From JACPFJ01 sp036504875 (GTDB lineage: Bacteria; Desulfobacterota; Desulfuromonadia; Geobacterales; Pseudopelobacteraceae), in the NCBI GenBank assembly GCA_036504875.1, contig DASXUK010000003.1:186001-250000 (forward strand): a stretch of DNA of 64,000 nt, in the 5' to 3' direction. Below are positions 18,501 through 25,499 of the stretch, one piece after another. A model generated the notes under the pieces. The model ran no database searches and was not told the DNA's origin. It was given only the letters and a program-made list of their open reading frames with translations. The position numbers and the translations under genes are program-made. Within the stretch, counting starts at the first letter, position 1, and each line of letters starts with the position of its first letter.

Positions 18501-18801
18501 GTCCATCCTGGGCAAAGCCGATATCGTAAAGGAAGAACTGGATCTGGTCATTGGGGTGCAACCGCTCCAGACTGTGGACAAGATCGTCAATCGTATACCT
18601 GTTGTGGGCTGGCTCCTCACCGGCAAGGACAAATCGGTAGTTACTGCCTATTTCGAAGCCAAAGGGAAGTGGTCCAATCCCAAAGTAAGCGCCATTCCGG
18701 TAAAATCACTGGCCAAAGGGGCATTGAATGTATTTAGAAGGGTTTTTGAACTACCGGTGAGGTTGTTTACTGATACGGGTGAAGTAATCCTGGGAAATTG
18801 A
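15553..18801 (+). CDS. AsmA-family envelope protein (bridge-like lipid transfer/outer-membrane biogenesis)
   Basis: A 1082-residue protein anchored by one N-terminal transmembrane helix (residues 11-30, LSGLVFLLLTAGFIGLAIFL), with a long periplasmic body rich in beta strands. The AsmA N-terminal block INRKVTFANGKFSMHIGPSFVFDDV is clear. The C-terminal AsmA_2/DUF3971-like block contains KGSIAIKDGNASSQDLFISGNAMN and GVQPLQTVDKIVNRIPVVGWLLTG, typical of the YhdP/TamB-like branch. Such proteins are implicated in phospholipid transport to the outer membrane. It overlaps the CNNM gene and is convergent with lpxC. Confidence 0.85.
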   Translation: MKIPKLKKLYIKLSGLVFLLLTAGFIGLAIFLPRLIDINAYRDDIMASLQKTINRKVTFANGKFSMHIGPSFVFDDVTVKEPDGINDFIKAKRITINLGLLPLLEKKIALTEITLEGPEIHLLRGSDGKLNIDDLLKPHPEAIDISFHKVKIKKGVLFWHDLAIQTAGFSENIRDLNVSLDNLIRGHKGNIKISGELPGAVAGAASLISLSGTAKLPRGTTTFMETELNANADVKHFDIGHYWPYYGRFIPFANPGGRLDIATSFKGKPKEFSAKGKLRINGIAISWPTVFHHVVNPRSAQLDYEIKLAKNSIDMPRLQLSADGFKIKGSCQVQDIHSSDPRITTKATSEPFKLEQLRQWIPYGIIATDASQYIEEHVLGGLFKLENGSLDGRISQIVHMEKATNYNVLHIKGTVEKGVLSYGKKVPTFTNIKGGLEMLGKDFILSSVNANFGESPFKMEGRITDYPLDTPCQYPFKMVINPRSAEVAWLAKLAGASKLEFSGNSALSLTGSGLVSAYHLSGEWDLKSAAYVFPGTVRKPAGTPNHLTFSTILGREETKLTSMAYTLAPLALSATATFKYGPHHYLGFELQTNQFLLNESLPILSAWQQYHPRGRIQAHIIGKGNPEDFSAMDYNGNINLAAFSCLPGEGLKTISNINGSISFKGNSLETSSISVLYGSSLVNAKGRIRSLKNREAEIVVSSPQFFLKDANLAPDKNDLSIKRMKASLTLQDKRYTIQNFTGLFNASNFSINGTYTSQGTPEANLSIISSNLDFEDLLLLSKLVEQTGTGEDKTASSKMSLKIKLAADAGSYQKIPYTKLNANITQENNVLYLQGFETNLFGGRLTAKGRIAPGGAPGSRYDLSFKLDQINADQLFQTLEVSREITGTMNVQGDITARGSSLAEIKKNALGNVRIHMYNGILRKFSVLSKVFSILNVSQLFKLHLPDMVAGGMPYDEIKGSIAIKDGNASSQDLFISGNAMNMSILGKADIVKEELDLVIGVQPLQTVDKIVNRIPVVGWLLTGKDKSVVTAYFEAKGKWSNPKVSAIPVKSLAKGALNVFRRVFELPVRLFTDTGEVILGN

Positions 18802-18856
18802 CCTTAAGTGGGGTGTGGTACTGAAGCGTGCTTTTTGGCGGGCTCTTTTTTATACG

Positions 18857-19687
18857 TTAATATATGGAGTAATTGGCAGGGTCGGAGAAGATTTCTTTCA
18901 GAAGCAGATTATTTAGATAGTGTCCGGTTTTATTGGCATCGATTTTTCCAAGGATCCGATAGCCACTGGTATAAAGATCACCGATCAGGTCCAGGATCTT
19001 GTGGTTGACCAACTCTTTGCGGTAGCGCAGACCTTGTGGGTTGATCACCTCATCGGCACCGATCACAACCGCATTGTCCAGTGACCCACCTTTGGCCAGA
19101 CCTGCTTTTTTAATGGCCTCGATCTCCTCAAGCAATGTAAATGTGCGTGAATTGATAATCGAAAAGGCATTTTCAACATCAGTTACCCGCTTTTTCTGCT
19201 TACCTACCGGCTGCCGGAATTCAATAGTCATACTGATATCAAGCGTATTAAGCGGTTTAATGCGAACCCAGGCGTCGTTATGACTTACCTCTACCGGGCG
19301 CTGTACTTTAAGATAAACACCGTTGTTTTCCGGAAACTCATAAACCCCCGCCCTCCACATCCCTTGATAGAATTCCCATGCTGAACCGTCAAGTATAGGA
19401 ACCTCGGGGCCGTCTATGTAAATCAGGCAGTTTGTAATTCCAGAAAAGTACAGGGCGGCCATCAGATGCTCAATGGTTGATACCGAGGCACCATCCTTGG
19501 CTATCATTGTTGAAAGACGGGTATCAGACACCATGTCATAACGAGCCGGGATTATGCAGTCGTTAAAAACAAAAGCGATGCCGAATTCACGGCGAGGAAG
19601 GAATTCGAGCGTAACATTGTGGCCGGTATGCAGGCCGATGCCGGTAATTTTGAAGATGCGATTGATGGTTGTCTGGCGCTTGATCAT
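18857..19687 (-). CDS. lpxC: UDP-3-O-acyl-N-acetylglucosamine deacetylase
   Basis: Catalyses the committed step of lipid A synthesis. The 276-residue protein has the LpxC blocks TITRIF-like N terminus with GIGLHTG, the zinc ligand motif STIEHLMAAL, HKILDLIGDL with the second His and Asp, and the catalytic His in NKTGHYLNN. The ATG at 19687 is the natural LpxC start, but no Shine-Dalgarno precedes it. A strong promoter lies so close that the transcript may begin at the ATG. A TTG at 19750 would add a 21-residue non-conserved extension. Confidence 0.93.
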   Translation of the reverse strand: MIKRQTTINRIFKITGIGLHTGHNVTLEFLPRREFGIAFVFNDCIIPARYDMVSDTRLSTMIAKDGASVSTIEHLMAALYFSGITNCLIYIDGPEVPILDGSAWEFYQGMWRAGVYEFPENNGVYLKVQRPVEVSHNDAWVRIKPLNTLDISMTIEFRQPVGKQKKRVTDVENAFSIINSRTFTLLEEIEAIKKAGLAKGGSLDNAVVIGADEVINPQGLRYRKELVNHKILDLIGDLYTSGYRILGKIDANKTGHYLNNLLLKEIFSDPANYSIY

Positions 19688-19694
19688 GCGGAGG

Positions 19695-19723
19695 ACTATG
19701 GCAGATTTGGCAAAAACCGTCAA
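19695..19723 (-). promoter_or_regulatory. lpxC promoter predicting a leaderless transcript
   Basis: On the minus strand TTGACG (19718-19723) and CATAGT (19695-19700) are 17 bases apart. The A of the lpxC ATG is the eighth base after the -10 box, which is where transcription normally starts. The bases before the ATG (CCTCCGC) contain no Shine-Dalgarno. Confidence 0.55.
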
Positions 19724-19767
19724 GCAGGAAGCCCCTGAGCCTGTTTTCAAGAGCCATCATGTTGTTT

Positions 19768-20442
19768 TCAGGCATTGATCTTTTTCTTCAGTTCGTCATG
19801 TTCTTTAGCCAGGATATCGTACTTCTTCTCCAGCTCGCGAAGCTGATCAAACAGGCAGGCTATCGCCTTCGCTTCCGGGTCGGGTAACTGCCCATGCTGC
19901 AGATCGGCCCTGCCTTCGGCCTTAGGCTCTTGCGACATGACCATTCGTCCAGGAATCCCGACTACAGTGGCATTTTCCGGCACCTCTTTTACCACCACCG
20001 AGTTGGAACCGATCTTGGCTCCCTTTCCAACTGTGAAGGGACCCAGAACCTTGGCACCTGAACCGATAACTACATTATCCTCAAGAGTAGGATGGCGTTT
20101 GACTTTGTCCCATGTGACCCCACCCAGGGTAACTCCGTGGTATAATGTTACATTGTCGCCAATCTCGGCCGTCTCTCCTATTACTACACCCATTCCATGG
20201 TCGATAAAAAATTTGCGGCCAATTTTGGCGCCAGGATGTATTTCAACGCCGGTTAAACACCGGCCGATATGTGAAATGAAGCGGCCCAGGAAATACATTT
20301 CCTTGATCCAGAACCAGTGAGCAATTCGATAAATCCAAAGAGCATGCAAGCCGGGATAACAGAAGATAATCTCCATCACATTACGGGCAGCAGGATCGCG
20401 CTCAAAGACCGAATTGATATCCTCTCGGAGGCTCTTGAACAT
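19768..20442 (-). CDS. cysE: Serine O-acetyltransferase, short EpsC-type
   Basis: Acetylates serine with acetyl-CoA for cysteine synthesis. The 224-residue protein lacks the long N-terminal domain of the enteric enzyme. It carries the left-handed beta-helix hexapeptide repeats with GVEIHPGAKIG, FIDHGMGVVIGETAEIGDNVTLYHGVTLGG and KRHPTLEDNVVIGSGAKVLG, the classical SAT signature. The last 45 residues form a predicted coiled coil (LFDQLRELEKKYDILAKEHDELKKK). GGAGTT precedes the ATG. An Rrf2/IscR-like operator lies in its promoter region. Confidence 0.95.
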   Translation of the reverse strand: MFKSLREDINSVFERDPAARNVMEIIFCYPGLHALWIYRIAHWFWIKEMYFLGRFISHIGRCLTGVEIHPGAKIGRKFFIDHGMGVVIGETAEIGDNVTLYHGVTLGGVTWDKVKRHPTLEDNVVIGSGAKVLGPFTVGKGAKIGSNSVVVKEVPENATVVGIPGRMVMSQEPKAEGRADLQHGQLPDPEAKAIACLFDQLRELEKKYDILAKEHDELKKKINA

Positions 20443-20490
20443 GAATATAACTCCTCTAAATTAGTAATAAACTTTAGCATTATGCTTATC

Positions 20491-20515
20491 ATACCCTAGC
20501 AATTCTGTCAATTTC
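20491..20515 (-). promoter_or_regulatory. Rrf2/IscR type-1-like site upstream of cysE
   Basis: The plus-strand sequence starts ATACCCTAGCAATTCTGTCA and, over 25 bases, agrees with the published type-1 IscR consensus at about 18 positions. It lies 50-75 bases upstream of the cysE start and contains a TTGACA that could be the -35 box. Cysteine or Fe-S-responsive Rrf2 control of cysE is an inference. Confidence 0.4.
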
Positions 20516-20673
20516 TAACAATTTTAACCTTCTGAACTTCGCACTCGACAAAAGCCACTTTTTTAACTAGTATGCTTTTGTTTGTATACACGATATTTCA
20601 CCACAAAGGCAGACTATGCCTCGTTTTCAGTTTGGCCGGCAGATCAAATTTTACTGCGAAAGGAGCAAAAAGC

Positions 20674-22299
20674 ATGGCAACTCCAGAATTCAAGTATCAG
20701 GATCCGTTTCCACTAGAAAAGGATGAGACCAAGTACCGCAAAATCGAAGGTTCTGAAAAATATGTAACTGTTGAGAAATTTGCAGAAAAGGATGTCGTGC
20801 GGGTTTGCCCCGAGGCGCTCTCTATCCTGGCCAACGAGGCAATGAAGGATGTTTCATTTTTGCTCCGCCCGGCACACAACCAACAGGTCGCCAAGATTCT
20901 GGGTGATCCGGAAGCATCGATGAACGACAAGGGCGTGGCCATGGCATTTCTAAGGAATGCTGAAATTTCTGCCCAGTTTGAACTGCCCGTCTGCCAGGAT
21001 ACCGGCACCGCCACGGTAGTTGGCAAAAAGGGACAACAAGTGTGGACCGGCGTCAAGGATGAGGAATGGCTTTCCAAAGGAATTTACAAAACCTATACCG
21101 AGGAGAACTTGCGCTATTCCCAAACTGTAGCCTTGGATATGTATGAGGAAAAAAATACCGGTACCAATCTCCCTGCCCAGATCGACATCATGGCCACCGA
21201 GGGCGACTATTATAAATTCGTGTTCATGGCCAAGGGCGGCGGTTCCGCTAACAAAACCATGCTCTATCAGGAAACCAAGGCGCTTTTAACCCCTGAGAAG
21301 CTGGAAAAATACCTGGTCGAAAAAATGAAATATCTTGGCACAGCAGCCTGCCCCCCCTACCACATCGCCTTTGTTATCGGCGGCACTTCTGCAGATGCCT
21401 GCATGAAAACAGTCAAGCTTGCCACAGCCAAGGAGCTTGATGGTCTTCCCACCAAAGGCAATGAGCATGGCCAGGCATTCCGGGACATCGAACTGGAGAA
21501 CAAACTGCTCTTGGCGGCCCAGAAATTAGGAATTGGCGCCCAATTCGGAGGAAAATATTTTGCACATGATGTACGCGTCATCCGCCTGCCGCGCCACGGT
21601 GCTTCCTGCCCGGTCGGAATGGCCGTTTCGTGTTCAGCCGACCGTAATATAAAAGCCAAAATATCCAAAGAAGGCCTGTTCATCGAGGAGATGGATCGCA
21701 ACCCCGGCCGTCTGATCCCCGATCAGTACCGCGGCAAACACGATCACGGCGTCAAAATCGATCTAAACAAGCCTATGAAAGAAATCCTGGCTGAGTTATC
21801 CAAACATCCGGTTTCCACTCCTCTGCTTCTGACCGGCACAATAGTTGTCGGTCGCGATATCGCCCATGCCAAGTTCAAAGAGATCATGGACAGTGGCAAG
21901 CCGCTGCCCGAGTACCTGCTCAAACACCCGATCTATTATGCCGGACCGGCAAAAACACCTAAAGGCAAGGCCTCCGGCTCCTTTGGACCTACTACTGCCG
22001 GGCGTATGGATAGTTATGTAGACGAGCTCCAGTCAAAGGGTGGCTCGTTGGTAATGATCGCCAAAGGCAACCGCAGTCAACAGGTAACCGACGCTTGTAA
22101 GAAATTCGGCGGTTTCTATCTCGGCTCCATCGGTGGACCGGCCGCTGTACTGGCCGAAGAAAACATCAAAAAAGTCGAATGCATCGACTTCCCGGAACTG
22201 GGAATGGAAGCGGTCTGGAAGATCGAGGTTGAGAATTTCCCGGCCTTTATTCTGGTTGATGACAAGGGCAATGACTTTTTCAAGCAGTTGGGACTGTAG
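20674..22299 (+). CDS. Fumarate hydratase class I (4Fe-4S, single chain)
   Basis: Interconverts fumarate and malate in the citric acid cycle with a 4Fe-4S cluster. The 541-residue chain matches the length of the FumA/FumB type. It has the N-terminal alpha block PVCQDTGTATVVGKKGQ, MAKGGGSANKTMLYQETKALLTPEKL, GTAACPPYHIAFVIGGTSAD and the C-terminal beta block YYAGPAKTPKGKASGSFGPTTAGRMDSYVDELQSKGGS. Cluster Cys residues are in CQDTGTA, AACPPYH and SCPVGMAVSCSA. I start at the ATG at 20674, which has AAGGAG upstream. Followed by a good terminator. Confidence 0.96.
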   Translation: MATPEFKYQDPFPLEKDETKYRKIEGSEKYVTVEKFAEKDVVRVCPEALSILANEAMKDVSFLLRPAHNQQVAKILGDPEASMNDKGVAMAFLRNAEISAQFELPVCQDTGTATVVGKKGQQVWTGVKDEEWLSKGIYKTYTEENLRYSQTVALDMYEEKNTGTNLPAQIDIMATEGDYYKFVFMAKGGGSANKTMLYQETKALLTPEKLEKYLVEKMKYLGTAACPPYHIAFVIGGTSADACMKTVKLATAKELDGLPTKGNEHGQAFRDIELENKLLLAAQKLGIGAQFGGKYFAHDVRVIRLPRHGASCPVGMAVSCSADRNIKAKISKEGLFIEEMDRNPGRLIPDQYRGKHDHGVKIDLNKPMKEILAELSKHPVSTPLLLTGTIVVGRDIAHAKFKEIMDSGKPLPEYLLKHPIYYAGPAKTPKGKASGSFGPTTAGRMDSYVDELQSKGGSLVMIAKGNRSQQVTDACKKFGGFYLGSIGGPAAVLAEENIKKVECIDFPELGMEAVWKIEVENFPAFILVDDKGNDFFKQLGL

Positions 22300-22327
22300 T
22301 AAATTACAATAAAGAAGCCGGTAAAAG

Positions 22328-22360
22328 GAAGGCGCGGCTGATGCCGTGCCTTCTTGTTTT
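22328..22360 (+). terminator. Intrinsic terminator after fumarase
   Basis: GAAGGCGCGGC pairs with GCCGTGCCTTC around a TGAT loop (11 bp with one G-T pair) and is followed by TTGTTTT. It lies about 28 bases after the fumarase stop. Confidence 0.88.
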
Positions 22361-22384
22361 GAAGCAGCTTTTTATATGCAAATA

Positions 22385-22491
22385 CCTACTCAAGTAGGAA
22401 CAAATGAAAAGAATGCAAGGGCAAGGGACATAACAAGTAAAAGGTTTTATGCCACCTTTGTCCCCAGGTAGCCTTACTGTATCAGTTAACC
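22385..22491. other. Unexplained series of hairpins between fumarase and the thioredoxin gene
   Basis: This stretch lies between the fumarase terminator and the next promoter and has no supported gene. Three stem-loops are visible: CCTAC/GTAGG (22385-22398); a bulged helix in which GGGACA (22425-22430) pairs with TGTCCC (22459-22464) and AAGGT (22441-22445) pairs with ACCTT (22454-22458), with a ten-base one-sided insertion; and TTACTG/CAGT-AA (22473-22491). I compared it with c-di-GMP GEMM riboswitches and did not find their core. It could be a small RNA or a repeat remnant. Confidence 0.35.
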
Positions 22492-22552
22492 GCAGCCACA
22501 TATGCTTCACCTTCAGCGACTGAATCGGCGTGAACCTCTACCTGCTGTTTTA

Positions 22553-22580
22553 TTGACAATATTTCCTTTGGCCATACACT
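22553..22580 (+). promoter_or_regulatory. Promoter of the selenothioredoxin gene
   Basis: A perfect -35 TTGACA (22553-22558) and a -10 TACACT (22575-22580) are spaced by 16 bases. They lie about 45 bases before the gene start. Confidence 0.6.
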
Positions 22581-22633
22581 TTAAGGCAACAAATAAATTT
22601 GGCACTCAAAGGCGCACAAGGAGTAGGAACTGA

Positions 22634-23071
22634 ATGCCGTCCTATCTGATTCTCTGTCCGGCCTGCGGGACAGAGAATCGAATTCCTGCCGAAAAAGAAG
22701 GTGTTATCGGTCGCTGTGGCACATGCCACAATAAACTGCCGGCACTTTATCTCCGGCCAGTTACCCTGACGGAAAAGACCTTTGACAGTTTTTTCAAAGG
22801 CTATGAGGGACTTGCTCTGGCGGAGTTCTGGGCGCCTTGGTGACCACACTGCGTTTCGTTCGCACCGGTGGTGCGAAAAGTAGTTGAAGCCCTGGCCGGA
22901 AAGGGAGTTGTTGTTCAGGTTAACACCGAAGAAAATCCTGCTCTGGCGGGTAGGTTTGCAGTGCGCGGAATACCGGCCCTTTTCTTGCTGAAGAAAGGGC
23001 ACATTATCGACCAAAAGGCAGGTGCACACACCGCTGATGCAGTCATTTCCTGGTTCAGAAACCACAGCTAG
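22634..23071 (+). CDS. Selenocysteine-containing thioredoxin (Trx2/TrxC-like, UGA at 22841-22843 read as Sec)
   Basis: Read through the in-frame TGA, the gene encodes 145 residues. It has an N-terminal zinc ribbon (CPACG at 8-12 and CGTC at 28-31, as in TrxC), then a thioredoxin fold. The active site is WAPW-U70-P-H-C73, where ordinary thioredoxin has WAPWCGPC. The frame continues with thioredoxin-like FAPVVRKVV, VNTEENPALAGRFAVRGIPALFLLKKG (cis-Pro in GIPALF) and stops at TAG 23071. Sec at the first active-site Cys, plus a hairpin 16-34 bases after UGA, argue against a pseudogene. The U-P-H-C dipeptide is DsbA-like rather than thioredoxin-like. The ATG is 52 bases downstream of a good promoter; an S1-domain gene follows. 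Confidence 0.85.
22859..22877 (+). promoter_or_regulatory. SECIS-like hairpin for UGA recoding
   Basis: TTCGCACC pairs perfectly with GGTGCGAA around the loop GGT, inside the coding region. The loop starts 23 bases after the UGA, and a G occupies its first position. Both agree with what is known of bacterial SECIS elements bound by SelB. Confidence 0.7.
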
Positions 23072-23122
23072 TTTTACTGATGATACATTTCGCTGCGACA
23101 CGATCCAATAATAGGAAATACT

Positions 23123-24328
23123 ATGCCAGATAACGATGAACTGGAACAATCGACTGAAGATGAAACCTTCGCTGAACTTTTTGAAAAAAGCGCCAAGAAA
23201 GGTGGGCGTCTAGAGCCGGGGCAGAAGATATCTGCGCGGATCTTAAAAATTAGCGGTGAATGGATCTTCATAGATACCGGTCAAAAGGGAGAAGGGGTCG
23301 TTGACAAAAAAGAATTCCTCGATCTTGATGGCAATCTCACTGTAAAAGAAGGCGATACCGTTGCCGCATTTTTTATATCTTCAAGTCATGGAGAAATGCG
23401 TTTTACGACCAAGATCGGAGGAAAAGCTGCAGGTAGCTCTCAACTCGAGGAGGCCTGGAGTTCAGGCATCCCGGTGGAAGGGTTGGTAGAGAAGGAGATT
23501 AAAGGTGGATTTGAGGTAAAATTGGGTGGCACAGCCCGTGCCTTCTGTCCTCATTCACAGATCGCCTTGCGGCGTATTGAGAACTCCGAGGCACTAATCG
23601 GGAGCCGAGTTCAATTCCGAATAACCAATTACAGTGAAAATGGCCGGAACATTGTTGTCTCGCGCAGAATACTTCTTGAGGAAGAACAACGGCGACTCAG
23701 GGAGGAGGCAAAAGCCGGTCTATCGGAAGGAATGGCAGTTACCGGCACAGTCACCTCTATCCAGAGCTTTGGCGCTTTTGTTGACATTGGTGGCCTGGAA
23801 GGGTTGATCCCGATATCCGAGCTGGGTTGGAGCCGTGTAAGCAATGTCGCCGATGTCCTCAAAGCAGGCCAGCAGGTACAGGTTATCATCAAAACTATCG
23901 ATCAAGAGAAGGAACGTATCTCCTTAAGCTTGAAGGATACTCTGCCTGACCCTTGGAGTGTGGCCGCAGAGAATTTTTCGGAAGGATCATTCCATACCGG
24001 CAGTGTTACACGCTTAACTCCATTTGGTGCCTTTGTAATGTTGACTTCCGGCATCGAAGGTCTGATACACATTTCTAAATTGGGTGCTGGGAAAAAGATA
24101 AATCACCCCAAGGAAATTTTAAGGGAGGGTGAGGCCGTGGAGGTTAAAATAGAAGCCCTCGACCCTTCCAGCCGCAGAATTTCACTTTCTCTTGCTGGTG
24201 CGGCCCGCGCCGCTGATGAGGAAGAAGCAACACTGGCCGAATTTCGTCGCCAAGCCGGTGAGGCATCCAAAGGAATGGGTACCCTGGGAGAGTTGCTTAT
24301 GTCTAGAAAAAATAAAAAACAAAAATGA
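23123..24328 (+). CDS. S1 RNA-binding domain protein (ribosomal protein S1-like)
   Basis: 401 residues with four S1-type OB folds. The first two (about 30-180) are divergent. The third (about 193-265) has GTVTSIQSFGAFVDIGGLEGLIPISELGW and the fourth (about 278-350) has GSVTRLTPFGAFVMLTSGIEGLIHISKLG. The tail is Lys-rich. It is shorter than S1 of Proteobacteria (usually about six domains), so it is more likely an accessory S1-like RNA-binding protein than RpsA itself. It follows the selenothioredoxin by 51 bases and is probably co-transcribed. AGGA precedes the ATG. Confidence 0.82.
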   Translation: MPDNDELEQSTEDETFAELFEKSAKKGGRLEPGQKISARILKISGEWIFIDTGQKGEGVVDKKEFLDLDGNLTVKEGDTVAAFFISSSHGEMRFTTKIGGKAAGSSQLEEAWSSGIPVEGLVEKEIKGGFEVKLGGTARAFCPHSQIALRRIENSEALIGSRVQFRITNYSENGRNIVVSRRILLEEEQRRLREEAKAGLSEGMAVTGTVTSIQSFGAFVDIGGLEGLIPISELGWSRVSNVADVLKAGQQVQVIIKTIDQEKERISLSLKDTLPDPWSVAAENFSEGSFHTGSVTRLTPFGAFVMLTSGIEGLIHISKLGAGKKINHPKEILREGEAVEVKIEALDPSSRRISLSLAGAARAADEEEATLAEFRRQAGEASKGMGTLGELLMSRKNKKQK

Positions 24329-24365
24329 AACCTGATTCACCAGCTGATGTTAAGTCCCTTTTGTA

Positions 24366-24590
24366 TCAGCGGGGCTTAACGTCAGCCTCTTCTTCATCAC
24401 TTACGACCACACAGTCATTCTTGTCCCACGAATCCAGCTCACCATTTTTCATCCTCACCTGAATCGTGTTGCCTTCAAAAGTACATCCGTAAGAATAGCC
24501 GATCTGACCAGTTGTGAGGTTTTTCAAAGGTACATTTTCTTCCTGCTGACGACTTGCGTAACATACCTTCTCATATTGTGTGTTTTTCAT
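24366..24590 (-). CDS. Small conserved hypothetical protein
   Basis: 74 residues from the ATG at 24588-24590, which has AGGTG eight bases upstream. Soluble and acidic at the C terminus (SDEEEADVKPR). It contains two Tyr/Gly beta-like repeats (GQIGYSYGCTFEGNTIQVRMKNGELDSW). No named family recognised. The coding potential is supported by the ribosome binding site and its position in tandem with the next small gene. Confidence 0.55.
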   Translation of the reverse strand: MKNTQYEKVCYASRQQEENVPLKNLTTGQIGYSYGCTFEGNTIQVRMKNGELDSWDKNDCVVVSDEEEADVKPR

Positions 24591-24633
24591 AACTGTCACC
24601 TCGCTGCCACTACTGAAAACTTTGGTATGGAGC

Positions 24634-24816
24634 TTAGATCCCGGTCAGCTCCTGCACCTTAAGCTCCAGATCGTCGATATTTACCCTAAGAATATCTTTT
24701 TCATCGGTCTCAGTTCGAATAAGTCCTTCATCGATCCATTTTATAAGGATTCTGTCTTCCAGACCGAATTTATGGATTGCCTCTTCCAGCGTGTACCAAA
24801 CTTTATCAAATGACAT
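24634..24816 (-). CDS. Small protein with MerR/excisionase-like helix-turn-helix
   Basis: 60 residues. The sequence WYTLEEAIHKFGLEDRILIKWIDEGLIRTE followed by ILRVNIDDLELKV has the pattern of a MerR-like winged helix: helix, turn, helix, then a wing and a short helix with an Asp-Leu-Glu end. The ATG at 24816 has GGAGG six bases upstream. It may be a DNA-binding or adaptor protein; the sequence does not show its target. Together with the next gene downstream it forms a small two-gene unit. Confidence 0.6.
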   Translation of the reverse strand: MSFDKVWYTLEEAIHKFGLEDRILIKWIDEGLIRTETDEKDILRVNIDDLELKVQELTGI

Positions 24817-24962
24817 TTTTATCCTCCATTGAAATGGTGAAGCAGAAGACATAAACATCGAGTACTTAGTGCAATAAATTATAGCACATTTTTGTCGGTA
24901 GCGCCCGCAGAAGCCTTCGCAATCTGCTAAAAGCCCATTTTAAATGAATTTAATTGGAAGTC

Positions 24963-24990
24963 TTGACGCTGGAAAATTGAATGATATGAT
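24963..24990 (+). promoter_or_regulatory. Promoter of the small secreted protein gene
   Basis: TTGACG (24963-24968) and TATGAT (24985-24990) with a 16-base spacer, about 33 bases upstream of the ATG. The gene also has a near-perfect Shine-Dalgarno, AGGAGGTG. Confidence 0.65.
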
Positions 24991-25023
24991 TTTTTTAGAC
25001 TTTAATAATCTAGGAGGTGTAAA

Positions 25024-25302
25024 ATGAAAAAACTTTTTTTAAATCTGGTGCTTGTACTTATTTGTATGGGTATAGGAGTAGTATTTGCTGACGAAAAAAC
25101 AAACCTGCCGCAGAAAAAAGATGAGTGTCTGCTTATCTCAAAAAATTGCCAGGATCAAACTCTAAGTATCCAGGAGAAAATTAAAAGGCTGCAAAACGAG
25201 ATCCAGAAAGGTACCAGGGTCTATACGCCCGAAGAGCTCAAAAGGCTCGAGGATAAACTGAAAGAGACTGAAACTACATTGGACCTTTTGTTAAGGTATT
25301 AG
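25024..25302 (+). CDS. Small exported coiled-coil protein
   Basis: 92 residues. A signal peptide (residues 1-22, KKLFLNLVLVLICMGIGVVFA) precedes a mature part of about 70 residues with two Cys (ECLLISKNCQ) and a charged amphipathic helix region ending in LKETETTLDLLLRY. This type of small Cys-pair periplasmic helical protein is, in my memory, common in Geobacter relatives; its function is not known. A strong promoter, strong ribosome binding site and dedicated terminator suggest high expression. Confidence 0.7.
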   Translation: MKKLFLNLVLVLICMGIGVVFADEKTNLPQKKDECLLISKNCQDQTLSIQEKIKRLQNEIQKGTRVYTPEELKRLEDKLKETETTLDLLLRY

Positions 25303-25327
25303 ATCAATATCAGATATAGGCAATTAA

Positions 25328-25365
25328 AAGAGGGCACAAGTCCGCTTGTACCCTCTTGGCTTTTA
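25328..25365 (+). terminator. Intrinsic terminator after the small exported protein
   Basis: AAGAGGG-CACAAG pairs with CTTGT-ACCCTCTT around TCCG (13 bp with one mismatch) and is followed by GGCTTTT. Confidence 0.8.
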
Positions 25366-25499
25366 CAATTCAGGCTATCCCTCGCCTTTATCTCATTTGG
25401 GAGGGGAATCCTCAGCCTGTTCCCACTTACCTGTCTGTAACTACAGTTGGATATTCCAAAAATTGAATTCTCAAACAGCTTCTTGATCGCCCAGGCTGA

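Noticed and set aside
22304..22510. Minus-strand open frame in the fumarase-thioredoxin gap
   Set aside because: It overlaps the fumarase terminator and has no ribosome binding site or recognisable family; the stems in this region argue for RNA or repeat instead.
22400..22520. c-di-GMP GEMM riboswitch
   Set aside because: Some fragments (GGGCAA, GGTAGCC) recall it, but the GGACGCAAAGCC core and GAAA tetraloop pairing are not present.
22634..22843. A 69-residue truncated thioredoxin pseudogene or frameshift
   Set aside because: The frame after the TGA continues perfectly as thioredoxin, the TGA sits at a catalytic Cys and a SECIS-like hairpin follows, so Sec insertion explains it better.
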